A stretch of 64,000 nt of DNA from Opitutia bacterium Tous-C1TDCM (lineage in GTDB: Bacteria > Verrucomicrobiota > Verrucomicrobiia > Opitutales > Opitutaceae): contig NEUS01000003.1 in the NCBI GenBank assembly GCA_002288455.1, forward strand, positions 1 to 64,000, read 5' to 3'. Made by a program: the position numbers and the translations under genes. Below the pieces are notes generated by a model. The model was not told where the DNA came from, searched no databases, and saw only the letters and a list, made by a program, of their open reading frames with translations. Shown one piece after another: positions 1 through 8,996 of this stretch. The first letter of the stretch is position 1, and every line of letters begins with the position of its first letter.

Positions 1-410
1 TCGACGGTGAGGCCGAGATGCCATTTGCCGAATGCGCCGCTGACGTAGCCGGCGGGTTTCATGAAGGTCGGAAATATTTTTTCCGTTTGCGCGATGCCGC
101 GGCCGCCTTCGCCGGCCGTGTAAACGCCCGCGCGCTGCTGGTAGCGGCCGGTGAGCAGGCCGGCGCGCGTGGGCGAGCAGACATTGCCGGTGATGTAGGC
201 TTGGGAAAACCAGACGCCTTCGCGCGCGAGGGCGTCGAGGTGCGGGGTGGAGACTTCCTTCGGGTGGTGCGGGTTGAAACCGATATCGGCGTAGCCCTGG
301 TCGTCGGTGAGAATGACGACGACGTTGGGCGGGCGCGGGGCCGGGGCGGCGTGGAGGACGGCGGCGCCCAGCAAGGCGGAGAGCAGGGTGAGGAGGGCGG
401 ATAATTTCAT
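1..410 (-). CDS. sulfatase, N-terminal part (runs off window start)
   Basis: This gene is open at the window edge and so is absent from the ORF track. The minus strand from the ATG at 410 reads through position 1 without a stop, about 136 residues. Residues 1-22 look like a signal peptide (MKLSALLTLL...). NVVVILTDDQG (about 29-39) holds the paired metal-binding aspartates, and C78-S-P-T-R82 is the sulfatase signature in which Cys becomes formylglycine. Family knowledge: type I sulfatases hydrolyse sulfate esters, here probably on exported or periplasmic glycans. It starts 11 nt after the stop of the next sulfatase upstream, so it is the last visible gene of the sigma-receptor-sulfatase operon. 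Substrate cannot be told; the C-terminus is outside the window. Confidence 0.93.
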   Translation of the reverse strand, partial: MKLSALLTLLSALLGAAVLHAAPAPRPPNVVVILTDDQGYADIGFNPHHPKEVSTPHLDALAREGVWFSQAYITGNVCSPTRAGLLTGRYQQRAGVYTAGEGGRGIAQTEKIFPTFMKPAGYVSGAFGKWHLGLTV

Positions 411-421
411 GAGGATAAAGG

Positions 422-1981
422 TTACTTGGCGGCTTTGGCTTTTTTCGCAGCGCCGGCGGGTTTCGGTTCCCAGCGGAAACTCTCGCCGGCGGTGACAAGG
501 CGCAGCGCATTTGATTCCGGACCGGGCGAGGCGAAGTGCCGGGGCGCGCTCCGGCGCAGCTCGGCCATCACGGGCCGGTATTTTTCCTGCGGAGCAAGGT
601 TGTCCCATTCGTGCGGGTCTTTGACGACATCGTAGAGCTCTTCCGTGCCGTCGGCATGGTGGATGTAGCGCCACTGCTGGTTGACGATGGTATAGCCACC
701 GGGGAGCACGTCGCAAAGCAGGACGTTGCGGTCTTTGGCCTGGGCGGGTTGGCGCAGCGTGGAGGCGAGCGACTGGCCTTCGAGGCCGGCATCGGGGGCG
801 AGTCGGCAGAGTTCCGCCAGCGTAGGAAACGTGTCGATGGCGCTGACGGTTGCGTTGACGTTGGCGCCGCGCGCGATGCCGGGGCCGGACCAGATGAACG
901 GGATGTTGGCGGTGCGTTCCCAGAGCGAGTGTTTGCCCCAGTGGCCTTTCTCGCCGTGGTGATAGCCTTGGTCGCTCCAGAAGATGACAACGGTGTTGTC
1001 GCGGGCGGCGCTGGCGTCTAGGGCATCGAGCACGCGGCCGAGCATCGCATCGGCGTAGGAGATACAGGCGAGGTACGCGCGGAGCACCTGCTTCATCTCG
1101 CCGAGTTCGTTCAGCTTGTCGTGAATCGTGGCCTTGCGCCGGTCGTTGAACCGCTTGATCGCCGGCGGGAGATCGTCGGTGTCGCCGTCTTTGAGCGGCG
1201 GCAGTTTGATTTCGTCGAGCGGGTAGAGGTCGTAGTATTTTTGCGGCGCGTAGTTCGGGAAGTGCGGCGCGTAGAGGCCGAGCGCGAGGAAAAAGGGTTG
1301 GGTGTGGGCGCGCTTGAGCACGCTGATCGCCCACTCGGTTTGCCGGGTATCGGCCATGTCTTTTTCGACTTCGTCGGGGAGCGGCGCGTACTCCATGAAC
1401 GAGCGGTCCGTGCCGGCGCGGGCCTCGCGGGTAAATTTGCTGTACGGCACCGGCGTCGGGAGCGGCGCGCCCTGGCGCCAACTGTCGACCGGCCAGCCCG
1501 CGGTGCGGGTGGCGGGGGCGCGGGGATGGAACTCGGTCCAGCCGCGCAGATCGAGGTAGCCGGCCGGGTGGTGAAACACCTTGCCGGTGCCGAAGGTCGC
1601 GTAGCCGCCTTCCCGGAGCGCGACCTGCAAGGGACGCAACTCGGGGCGATCGTGGTGATAGACCTGGGTGGTGTAGGCGCCGGTGGTTGACGGATGGCGG
1701 CCCGTGAACAACGCGGTGCGCGACGGCGCGCAAAAGGTGCCGCAGGCCTGGGCGTTTTGAAAGGTCACCCCGCGGGCGGCGAGGCGGTCGAGGTGCGGGG
1801 TTTTGGCGCGGATGCCGGAATGCAGCGGGCCGACCCAGTCGTTGAGGTCGTCCGTGGCGAAGAGGATCACGTTGGGCGGCGCGGACGGTGCGGCGGCGGC
1901 GCGGCCGGGCAAGGCGGCGGCGAGCAGGAGGACGAACAGCGGGGCGGTCCGGGTCGAGCCGGAGCGGGAGAGGAGTTGCAT
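422..1981 (-). CDS. sulfatase (iduronate-2-sulfatase-like)
   Basis: A 519-residue sulfatase. The track merges it into a longer ORF from 4936; I take the ATG at 1981 because it opens a signal peptide (LFVLLLAAALPGRAAAA). NVILFATDDLND (37-48) gives the metal-site aspartates, C84-A-P-S-R88 is the formylglycine motif, and WSDQGYHHGEKGHWGK is the second conserved metal and substrate-binding block. The DDLND and CGTFCAPSRT context resembles iduronate-2-sulfatase-like enzymes of PVC bacteria. The lysine- and alanine-rich tail (GAAKKAKAAK) is low complexity. It sits 32 nt after the preceding sulfatase and 11 nt before the next. Maturation needs a formylglycine-generating enzyme, which is not in this window. 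Confidence 0.93.
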   Translation of the reverse strand: MQLLSRSGSTRTAPLFVLLLAAALPGRAAAAPSAPPNVILFATDDLNDWVGPLHSGIRAKTPHLDRLAARGVTFQNAQACGTFCAPSRTALFTGRHPSTTGAYTTQVYHHDRPELRPLQVALREGGYATFGTGKVFHHPAGYLDLRGWTEFHPRAPATRTAGWPVDSWRQGAPLPTPVPYSKFTREARAGTDRSFMEYAPLPDEVEKDMADTRQTEWAISVLKRAHTQPFFLALGLYAPHFPNYAPQKYYDLYPLDEIKLPPLKDGDTDDLPPAIKRFNDRRKATIHDKLNELGEMKQVLRAYLACISYADAMLGRVLDALDASAARDNTVVIFWSDQGYHHGEKGHWGKHSLWERTANIPFIWSGPGIARGANVNATVSAIDTFPTLAELCRLAPDAGLEGQSLASTLRQPAQAKDRNVLLCDVLPGGYTIVNQQWRYIHHADGTEELYDVVKDPHEWDNLAPQEKYRPVMAELRRSAPRHFASPGPESNALRLVTAGESFRWEPKPAGAAKKAKAAK

Positions 1982-2013
1982 GGGAAAACGGTGGGCCGGG
2001 TGTGGTCCGGGTT

Positions 2014-3552
2014 TCAGGGGGCGGCCTGGCGACGCGCGGCGGCCTGCGTGCGCGCCTCGGCGAGGACTTGTCGCGCGCGCTGCACGACGGCGGCGGATCC
2101 CGGGGCGGAGGCGAGGTTGGTCCACTCGCGGGGATCGGCTTCGAGATCGTAGAGCTCGTTCACGTCCGGCCGGCCCCATTCCGTGTAGCGCCAGCGGTCG
2201 AAGCGGATCGCGGTGCCGAGCGTCTCGCCCCGTTTCACGACCGTGTAGGCCCATGGTTTGCCGGCGGCCGACGCATCGCGCAGTTGCGGCGCGAACGAGC
2301 GGCCTTGGAGATGCGCGGGCGGCTTGACCGCGCAGAGTTCCGCGAGGGTGGGGAAAAGATCCAGCATTTCGACGAGGCCGCGGGTTTGGGCGCCGCGCGT
2401 CACGCCGGGCACCCGCACGAGGAGCGGGACGCGGGCCGATTCCTCGAAGAGCAGGACTTTGCCCCACATGAAATGCTCCCCGAGGTTGTAGCCGTGGTCG
2501 CCGACGAAGACGATGATCGTGTTGTCCCACTGGCCGGCGGCGCGCACGGCATCGAGGACGATGCCGAGCTGGGCATCGATGAACGAGATGCAGGCGTAGT
2601 AGGCCTGCATGAATTCGCGGCGGCGCGCTTCGTCTGCCTGCCCGAGCGCGGGGAATCCATAGTCCTGATACTGCTTGGTCGCGGCGATGGCGGGGATGTC
2701 GCTCCAGTCGTTCTTCGGCGGGTCGACCAGTTTGAGCGATTGCGGCGGATACAATTCGAAGTAGCGGTCCGGCGCGAGGAACGGGATGTGCGGCTTGTGC
2801 AGGCCGACCGCGATGAAGAAGGGTTGGTCGCCGTGGGCGCGGTCCGCGAGCCAGCCGGCGACGCGGCGCGCGTTTTTGCCGTCGCTGTGCTGCTCGTCCC
2901 GCAGGCCGGTCGGACCGTAGCCGGGGCCGAGGCCCTTGACGCCCTGGTTCCGCGTCTGGGGCGCGACGGTGAGCAGGTGTTCGCGCCAGCGCTGCCGGTT
3001 GGCCGGGGAGGTCACCGGCCCGTGCGCGCGTTCGAACTTTTCGCGCGCGGCGCGTTCGATCGCCGTCTCGTCGTTTTCGAACCATGCCGCGAGATCCCAG
3101 GTGTTGCCGCCGGGATTGTCGCCGCGGGTGTGGAAGACCTTGCCGACCGAGGCCGTCCAATAGCCGGCGTCGCGGAACACGCGCGGCAGGTTCGGCGTGC
3201 CGGGCCGGGTTTCTTCCAGGGTGACGCGGTTGTCCAGGACGCCGGTGCTCTCGGGATACAGCCCGGAGAGAAACGAGGCGCGCGACGGGCCGCAGACGGG
3301 ATATTGGCAATAGGCGCGGCGGAACACGGTGCCCTCGGCCGCGAGCCGATCGAGGACGGGCGTCAGCACGCCCTCGTACCCGGCCGGCGAAATCCGGGCG
3401 CTCAGATCGTCGCTGACGACGAAGAGCACATTGGGCCGGCGGGCCGAGCCGGCGCCCGCGGCGGCGGCCGGGCCCGCGGTGCAGAGAAGGAGAAAGGCCG
3501 CGGCGGGGAAAAGGAAAGCGCGGGATCGTGGACGAGACGGGACAGTGGGCAT
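2014..3552 (-). CDS. sulfatase (iduronate-2-sulfatase-like)
   Basis: A 512-residue sulfatase with a long basic N-terminus followed by a hydrophobic signal segment (FLFPAAAFLLLCTAGPAAAA). NVLFVVSDDLS (41-51) and C87-G-P-S-R91 inside YCQYPVCGPSR are the hallmark motifs; this extended form is typical of iduronate-2-sulfatase-like proteins. FVGDHGYNLGEHFMWGK is the distal metal-binding block. The start codon lies 3 nt after the TonB receptor stop, so translation is probably coupled. Together with the two following sulfatases it suggests stepwise desulfation of one sulfated polymer. Which glycan is attacked cannot be read from the sequence. Confidence 0.94.
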   Translation of the reverse strand: MPTVPSRPRSRAFLFPAAAFLLLCTAGPAAAAGAGSARRPNVLFVVSDDLSARISPAGYEGVLTPVLDRLAAEGTVFRRAYCQYPVCGPSRASFLSGLYPESTGVLDNRVTLEETRPGTPNLPRVFRDAGYWTASVGKVFHTRGDNPGGNTWDLAAWFENDETAIERAAREKFERAHGPVTSPANRQRWREHLLTVAPQTRNQGVKGLGPGYGPTGLRDEQHSDGKNARRVAGWLADRAHGDQPFFIAVGLHKPHIPFLAPDRYFELYPPQSLKLVDPPKNDWSDIPAIAATKQYQDYGFPALGQADEARRREFMQAYYACISFIDAQLGIVLDAVRAAGQWDNTIIVFVGDHGYNLGEHFMWGKVLLFEESARVPLLVRVPGVTRGAQTRGLVEMLDLFPTLAELCAVKPPAHLQGRSFAPQLRDASAAGKPWAYTVVKRGETLGTAIRFDRWRYTEWGRPDVNELYDLEADPREWTNLASAPGSAAVVQRARQVLAEARTQAAARRQAAP

Positions 3553-3555
3553 GGT

Positions 3556-6500
3556 TCAGTAGGAAAACGAAGTGGTGAGACGGAGGGAGCGCGGTTCCAT
3601 CAAGTCGAAGCGGCTGTAGGCGATGCCGCGGCCGCCGGGGAGATTGTAGGGCGGGATGGCGGAGAAGCGCTGGGGCAAGCGCCCGTCCTGATTGAAGAGA
3701 TTGGAGACGTTGATCTGGTAGGCGAGCGTGCCGCGAAACTTGCCCTGGCTTACGGGGTGGCGGAAGCGCAGCATCAGATCGGCGGCGGAGATCGCGCGGC
3801 CCTTGATCTCGGACCCGCTCGCGGTGCGGCCGATGATGTTGGCCATCTGCCAGCGGTAGCCGAAGCCGGTGGAGAATCCTTTCAATCGGCCTTCCGTGAA
3901 ATCGTAGGCCGTGAACATACTCATGCGGTGCGGCCGCAGGCCCCAGCGTTGTTCGTTCTGGAGTTTGTCGTCGTTGATGTCGGCGATCATGTTCCGGATT
4001 TCCTCCGCGACGGTGATGTTGCCGCTGGTATTGAGCGTCGCGAGGTTGGCGGCGGGCGCGCGGTTCCCGAGCTCGATCCATTTGGCGACGGTGCCGCCGG
4101 CGGCGAAGGCGGCCGGGTTCACGGCGAAGGTGCCGTTGGCGTTTTGGGTGACGCCTTCCTTCAGCAGTTTGCCGTCGAAGGTGTAGCCGTACCACGGGAT
4201 CGCGTCGGCGCCCGAGATGTTGGAGCGGATACGGTCGGTGTAGGAATAATTCGCGGTGAGGCGCCAGCGGGGGGTGAGGTTGGCAACGGCGCTGAACTCG
4301 TAACCCTTCGAGTCTTCGTCGAACCGGTCGGCATTCACGACCGGCGTGATGGCAGCCCGGGTCGCCGTCCAGTCGGAGGCGGCGATCGGCCGGCCCGGGC
4401 CGACAAGAACGCTTTCGAGGGCGTCGGCGATGCGGCGGTTGCGCAGGTTGTATTGCGCGTTGATGCCGCCGCTCTTGGTCTGGCCGACCTGGCTGGTCGT
4501 GAATGCCACGGCCTTGAGCGCGACGCGGTTGGAGAAGAGGTTCAGGGCGAAACCGTAGTCCTCGCCCTGCCCGCGCGTGGGATCGGGGATCGTGCCGTTG
4601 GGCAGCACCCGGTTGGTGAAGGTCGGGATGCCGATGTTGGTCGAGCGGTTGCCGAGGAGGGAAAGCCAGTCGGCGACGTGCAGCACGACGCCCTGCGAGC
4701 GGGTGATGCCCTTGAGGTGGTTGACGCTCGCCTTGGCGGGATCGCGGTCGATGCGCGGCGTCCGCAGGACGGGATCGGTCGAGTAGCCGAAGGAGGTGAC
4801 GTCGCCCTCGTCCACGCGATAGCCCACGGTCGCGACGAGCCGGCGCTGGAAGAAATGGCTCTGGGCCACGAGCAGTTTGGCGGCGAGTTCCTGCTCGGCG
4901 GCGGCGTGGTTCGTGCCGGCGTCGCCGTCGATCCAAATGAGATCATGGGTCCGGCCCGCGGCGGAGACGGTCTTGGGCAGCCGGCGCCAATCCGGGGCGA
5001 TGAAGGAGCCGGGATCGGTTTCGTCGAGGTAGGCGCGCTGGAACACGAGGTTGCTGGCGTTCTGCGGGGCGGCGTTGAACGGGGCGCCGGCGAGGCCGAG
5101 GCGGCGGGCGTTGAAGAAATCCGTGTCCTTGGAACGCGAATACATGCCGGCGAAGCGATGCGCGCCCGCCCACTTCCACTTCGGGTCGAAATCGTAGGAG
5201 AGCGAAACCCGGGACTCGCGGTAGGTGGCGTCGTGCAGCTCGCTGTACCACGGGGCGTCGAGGTAGAGCCGGCCGGCGTAGGGATTGGCGGGGCCGTTGA
5301 CGCCGAGCGTGCGGTTGGCCTCGCCGGAGATCATCGGCGTGGAGCCCTTGATCAGCGGGTTCTCGATGTTCACCTCCTGGAAGTGGTGCGAGAGGTTCAG
5401 CGTGAGCCGCGCGGCGAGGCGCCAGTCGGCGCTGAGCGTGTAGTTGGCGAGCCGGGTATCGCGGTACATCCCGGGTCCGCCGGAGTTGATTGCGTAGGGC
5501 AAGATCGCCGGATCGTGGAACGAGAGCGTGACGCCGCTGGTGCCCGGCGTGCCGTCGGGCGCGCGCACGGCGGGGTTGTTGTAGGAGCCGGTGACCATGG
5601 TGCCGCTCGAATCGAAGAAGGTGCTGTCGTTGGCGATGAGAATGAAGCGCCGCGTATTCGCGCCGGCGGCGACGTTGCGGGCCGTCACGCCGAGGGCGAT
5701 CTGGGCGGCGGTGGGGTTGGTGTTGTTGGGCGCGAAGGTGACAGCGCCGGCGCCGCGCGCGTTGCGGTGGTCGATCCAGGCCAGCGCCCCGTCGAACGCG
5801 GGGAACGGCGCGACCACGGCCCGGTGTTCGCGGCCGGTTTCGCCCATCGCGCGGATCGTGAGGCGATCGGTCGGCGTGAAGGCCACGGTGGCGAAGAGCC
5901 GGTCCTTGTCGTGGAACGCGGGCCGGCGCCAGCCGCCGTTTTCCTGGTGCACGCCGGCGACGGCGAGGGCGAGTTTCCGGGGGACGATGACCTGGTTGTG
6001 GCGGAGGGTGGAGCGGTTCGTGCCGTAGCTGCCGAGCTCGTGGCTGAGGCGTCCGCTCGTGCGGTGGGCCGTCGCGAGGATGGAACTTTGGTTGATGATG
6101 CCGCCGGCATCGCCCACGCCGAAAAGTATGCTGTTGGGTCCGCGGCTGTCGTCGTAGCGATCGATGCGGTAGCCGTCGTTGACCGTGATGCTTTTGAAGT
6201 AGTCGATGCCCTGGGCGGAGAGGATGCCGCGCACGTTGATGCGCTGGATCACGTTGGCGCCGCCGAGCATGTTGTTGGCGTTCGGCCCCGAATTGACGTC
6301 CTGGGCGTTGATCTGGGAGTTGACCGAGTAGTCGATGATTTTTTCGATTTCGTTGAGGCCGATGTCGTCGAGAAACTCGCGGGTAAAAACGGAGATCGAG
6401 GCCGGCGTGTCGCGCAGGCTGGTGTTGAGGCGGCTGCCGGCGAGGGTGTTTTCGGCGCGGTAGCCTTTGTCGGCCGTCGTGTTGACGGTGAAGGGGCTGA

Positions 6501-6648
6501 GTTCGACAACGGCCGAGTCGGCGGCCGGATTCGATGCGGGCGCCGGGGTGGGCGCGGCTTGACCGAAGAGAGGACCGGCGGCGGCCAGAACCAGGAAAAC
6601 GGATACGGCAAGCGGGGCGGGGTGCGGACGTAGGGACGGGGTATTCAT
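3556..6648 (-). CDS. TonB-dependent receptor
   Basis: A 1030-residue outer-membrane receptor. The track starts it at 7311 in a merged ORF; the ATG at 6648 opens a clear signal peptide (LAVSVFLVLAAAGPLFGQ). It is followed by VVELSPFTVNTTADKGY and TLAGSRLNT, the extended N-terminus typical of Opitutaceae receptors, then the plug domain (about 75-230, with VIQRINVRG) and a long beta-barrel ending in an aromatic residue (LRLTTSFSY). Family role: active TonB-driven uptake of large ligands across the outer membrane. Its place between a FecR/ECF pair and three sulfatases suggests a sulfated oligosaccharide ligand rather than a siderophore. It starts 19 nt after the FecR gene. Confidence 0.95.
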   Translation of the reverse strand: MNTPSLRPHPAPLAVSVFLVLAAAGPLFGQAAPTPAPASNPAADSAVVELSPFTVNTTADKGYRAENTLAGSRLNTSLRDTPASISVFTREFLDDIGLNEIEKIIDYSVNSQINAQDVNSGPNANNMLGGANVIQRINVRGILSAQGIDYFKSITVNDGYRIDRYDDSRGPNSILFGVGDAGGIINQSSILATAHRTSGRLSHELGSYGTNRSTLRHNQVIVPRKLALAVAGVHQENGGWRRPAFHDKDRLFATVAFTPTDRLTIRAMGETGREHRAVVAPFPAFDGALAWIDHRNARGAGAVTFAPNNTNPTAAQIALGVTARNVAAGANTRRFILIANDSTFFDSSGTMVTGSYNNPAVRAPDGTPGTSGVTLSFHDPAILPYAINSGGPGMYRDTRLANYTLSADWRLAARLTLNLSHHFQEVNIENPLIKGSTPMISGEANRTLGVNGPANPYAGRLYLDAPWYSELHDATYRESRVSLSYDFDPKWKWAGAHRFAGMYSRSKDTDFFNARRLGLAGAPFNAAPQNASNLVFQRAYLDETDPGSFIAPDWRRLPKTVSAAGRTHDLIWIDGDAGTNHAAAEQELAAKLLVAQSHFFQRRLVATVGYRVDEGDVTSFGYSTDPVLRTPRIDRDPAKASVNHLKGITRSQGVVLHVADWLSLLGNRSTNIGIPTFTNRVLPNGTIPDPTRGQGEDYGFALNLFSNRVALKAVAFTTSQVGQTKSGGINAQYNLRNRRIADALESVLVGPGRPIAASDWTATRAAITPVVNADRFDEDSKGYEFSAVANLTPRWRLTANYSYTDRIRSNISGADAIPWYGYTFDGKLLKEGVTQNANGTFAVNPAAFAAGGTVAKWIELGNRAPAANLATLNTSGNITVAEEIRNMIADINDDKLQNEQRWGLRPHRMSMFTAYDFTEGRLKGFSTGFGYRWQMANIIGRTASGSEIKGRAISAADLMLRFRHPVSQGKFRGTLAYQINVSNLFNQDGRLPQRFSAIPPYNLPGGRGIAYSRFDLMEPRSLRLTTSFSY

Positions 6649-6667
6649 AAGCAGGGGTTGGAAAGGT

Positions 6668-8224
6668 CTACGGCGGCGTCGCCTGGTGGAGGGCGCGGAG
6701 TTGGTCGGCCGACAGGGCCCGATGGAAGACCGCGATTTCGTCGAGGGTGCCGTCCCAGAAGCCGGGGGTGTTGGGCTCCGGTTCGCGGCCGGCGGCGTCG
6801 AGCTTGGCCCCGAGGCCGAGGGCGGCGGCGGGGACCGGGTTGAGGCTTGCGCAGGCGGTGGCGGCGACCTCCCGGCCGTTGCGGTAGAGCCGGAGCGTCG
6901 TGCCATCGACGACAAAGGCGACGAAGTGCCATTCGCCGAGCGGGAGGGGCTCGGTTTCGCGCACGCCGACCTCTGCGCCCGCGCCGTCCCGGACGCGGAC
7001 CTCGAGTGTGCCTTCGTCGTGCCAGAGGCCGAAGTGAAATTGGCCCCCGGGGGGGCCGTTGCCGGCCTTGGCCCAGTGTTTGGCGATGGTGGCCCAGCGG
7101 GGGCGGCTTTCCGCGCGGACCCAGGCGCAGACGGTGAGGGCAGCGGACGGCGCCGGGGGAAATTCGGGCACGACGGCGTAGGTCCGGGTGGCCGGGCCGC
7201 CGAGGCGCAGACCGGCGCCGACCTTGCCGGGGGCGGACGTGCGTTCGCTCGCGCCGCGGAGAATGCGGCCGTGCAGTTGCCGGGCGGATACGTCCATGAG
7301 GTGCGCGGCATCCGGGGTGATGCGCATCCGGTAGTAGGCCACGGGCTCTTGGCTGCGGATCAGATCGCGGTAGCGGCCGCCGGGCTCGTCCAGGGTGCGA
7401 ATGAAGCGGTCGGGTCGATAGTCGATCCCGGTGGGGGTGCGGGATTGCCGGTCGATGCGGGACGCCCGGTTCTCGGCGAGCCGGAGCGAGTCCGGCTCCT
7501 GCTGGTTCCGGACGAGGACCTCGCCCTTGAACACGTGCACCTCGCTGCTTTGGGCGCCGGCGCTTACGCCGAACTCGGTGCCGAGATCGACGATCGCGCC
7601 GCTCGGCGTGTCGACCGTGAACCCGACGGCGTTTTCCGGCACGCGCGCGCTCACGTTGCCCTCGGCGAGCCACAGCGTGGTGGCGTTCCGCAGATCGAAG
7701 CGGGCCGGGGATTCGAGCACGAGCACGACGCCGCTGGGATAGGTCAGCTCGAGCAGGCCGCGGCGCAGGTGCAATTCGCCGGCGCGCAAACGGGTGCCGA
7801 CGGCGGTGTCGGCGGGAAGTTCGTCCGCGAAAAGGACGGCACCGCTGGCATTCGAAACGGTGGCGAAGGGGCCGCCGCGGGGCGGGGCGGGCGGCGCGGC
7901 AAACCGCCACGCGAGGAGCCCGGCGAGGGCGAGGCACGCGGCGGCGGCGAGCGGCCGACGCCAGCGGCGGAGGATCCGGAAAGCGGCACCGCGGGGAGGC
8001 GCCGCTGCCGGTTCGCCGGAGGTGAAGCGACTGGGCGCGTGATGCAATTCGGCGGTCAACAGCGCGAGGCCGGCAAAGGCTTCGCGGGCGGCGACGGACT
8101 CGGCGAGCAAGGTTTCGAGTTCCGCGACCTCGGCGTCGGAGAGGGTGTCGTCGCGGAGCTTTTCGGCGAGTTCGGCGAGCCGGTGGAGTTCGGCGGCGGA
8201 GAGCGCGGGCGGTTCATCGCTCAT
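6668..8224 (-). CDS. FecR-domain membrane protein with C-terminal LamG domain (putative anti-sigma regulator)
   Basis: A 518-residue protein; the ATG at 8224 overlaps the sigma-factor stop (ATGA), so the two are translationally coupled. Residues 1-65 form an acidic helical cytoplasmic region (DDTLSDAEVAELETLL), 91-109 are one membrane span (PLAAAACLALAGLLAW), about 120-245 are a FecR-like domain (GFTVDTPSGAIVDLGTEFGV), and about 290-515 are a LamG/concanavalin-like jelly roll (VCAWVRAES, GEWHFVAFVVDG, LYRNGREV). FecR proteins relay a signal from a TonB receptor to a cytoplasmic ECF sigma factor. The LamG tail is not part of classical FecR and may bind carbohydrate outside the cytoplasm. Function is inferred from domains and operon context. 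Confidence 0.88.
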   Translation of the reverse strand: MSDEPPALSAAELHRLAELAEKLRDDTLSDAEVAELETLLAESVAAREAFAGLALLTAELHHAPSRFTSGEPAAAPPRGAAFRILRRWRRPLAAAACLALAGLLAWRFAAPPAPPRGGPFATVSNASGAVLFADELPADTAVGTRLRAGELHLRRGLLELTYPSGVVLVLESPARFDLRNATTLWLAEGNVSARVPENAVGFTVDTPSGAIVDLGTEFGVSAGAQSSEVHVFKGEVLVRNQQEPDSLRLAENRASRIDRQSRTPTGIDYRPDRFIRTLDEPGGRYRDLIRSQEPVAYYRMRITPDAAHLMDVSARQLHGRILRGASERTSAPGKVGAGLRLGGPATRTYAVVPEFPPAPSAALTVCAWVRAESRPRWATIAKHWAKAGNGPPGGQFHFGLWHDEGTLEVRVRDGAGAEVGVRETEPLPLGEWHFVAFVVDGTTLRLYRNGREVAATACASLNPVPAAALGLGAKLDAAGREPEPNTPGFWDGTLDEIAVFHRALSADQLRALHQATPP

Positions 8225-8754
8225 GGCCGGGCGGATTGCAGTTTGGAATTGATGCAGGCCAGCAGGCGCACGTGGAGCCGCGAGAGAGCCTTGTAGATCG
8301 CGTCGACCGTGCGGCCGAGGCCGGCGGCGATCTCGGCGATGCTTTCGCCGGCGTGATAGCGCCGCCGCACGAGATCGAACTCGCGTTCCTTCAGTTGGCC
8401 GACGCACGCGTGCAGGGCCTCGGCGCGATCGGAGGCGGCCCAACGCGGCTCGGCGAGCGTATCGGCGATGGCCTCGATGGTTTCGTCGCTCAGGCGGGCC
8501 TGCGCGCGTTTCCGGCGATCATAATAGCTCAGCACCTGAAAGCGCGCGATGCGCAGCGCCCAGGCGCCGAAATCGGTGCCGGGCTGAAAGTCGCCGAATT
8601 TCCGCCACAGCACCGCGGAGGTTTCCTGCATGACATCGTCGGCATCGGGACCGCGCGGCACGAGGGAACCGATCAGGCCGGAGATGCGGCGATGGTTTTG
8701 CAGCAGCAGGCGGGTGAACGCTTCGCCGTCGATCGGCCGGGGTGGAAGGGGCAT
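8221..8754 (-). CDS. ECF-type RNA polymerase sigma factor
   Basis: A 177-residue sigma-70 family protein. Region 2 runs about 13-85 (DADDVMQETSAVLWRKFGDF, then FGAWALRIARFQVLSYYDRRKR) and region 4 about 115-170 with a helix-turn-helix (GESIAEIAAGLGRTVDAIYKALSRL). Length and motifs match the planctomycete/verrucomicrobial ECF group usually encoded beside a FecR protein. Its stop overlaps the FecR-LamG start. It probably directs RNA polymerase to its own operon, and possibly also to the divergent PSCyt/DUF1501 genes. The 242-nt divergent spacer (8755-8996) shows no motif I can name. The start at 8754 has no Shine-Dalgarno sequence. Confidence 0.93.
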   Translation of the reverse strand: MPLPPRPIDGEAFTRLLLQNHRRISGLIGSLVPRGPDADDVMQETSAVLWRKFGDFQPGTDFGAWALRIARFQVLSYYDRRKRAQARLSDETIEAIADTLAEPRWAASDRAEALHACVGQLKEREFDLVRRRYHAGESIAEIAAGLGRTVDAIYKALSRLHVRLLACINSKLQSARP

Positions 8755-8996
8755 GCTCGAACGCGCAGCCGCAGGCGGCGCATCGGGGTAATTCGGCGAC
8801 CCGCCGGAAATCGGACAAGAATCTTCGCCGAAGGTCTCGCCCGCGAGTTGCCCGGCGGGGTGCGAGGGTTGGTCCGAAACTGAACCGGCGGCCGGGAAAC
8901 CGGCCGCGGCGGGAAACTTAGGCTGGCGGAAGCGGCGCGAAGCGTTTGCTTCGGAGGAGAAACGCCCTGCGTTCCCGTACCCCGAATCCCGCTCCG

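Noticed and set aside
1888-6633. 1581-residue plus-strand ORF
   Set aside because: It is antisense to two sulfatases and the TonB receptor, has Arg/Gly/Val/Glu-rich shadow composition and no domain.
8946-8996. TTG start for the PSCyt gene with an AGGAG-like upstream context
   Set aside because: The GGAGGAG lies downstream of the TTG and too far from the ATG; the signal peptide begins at 8997.
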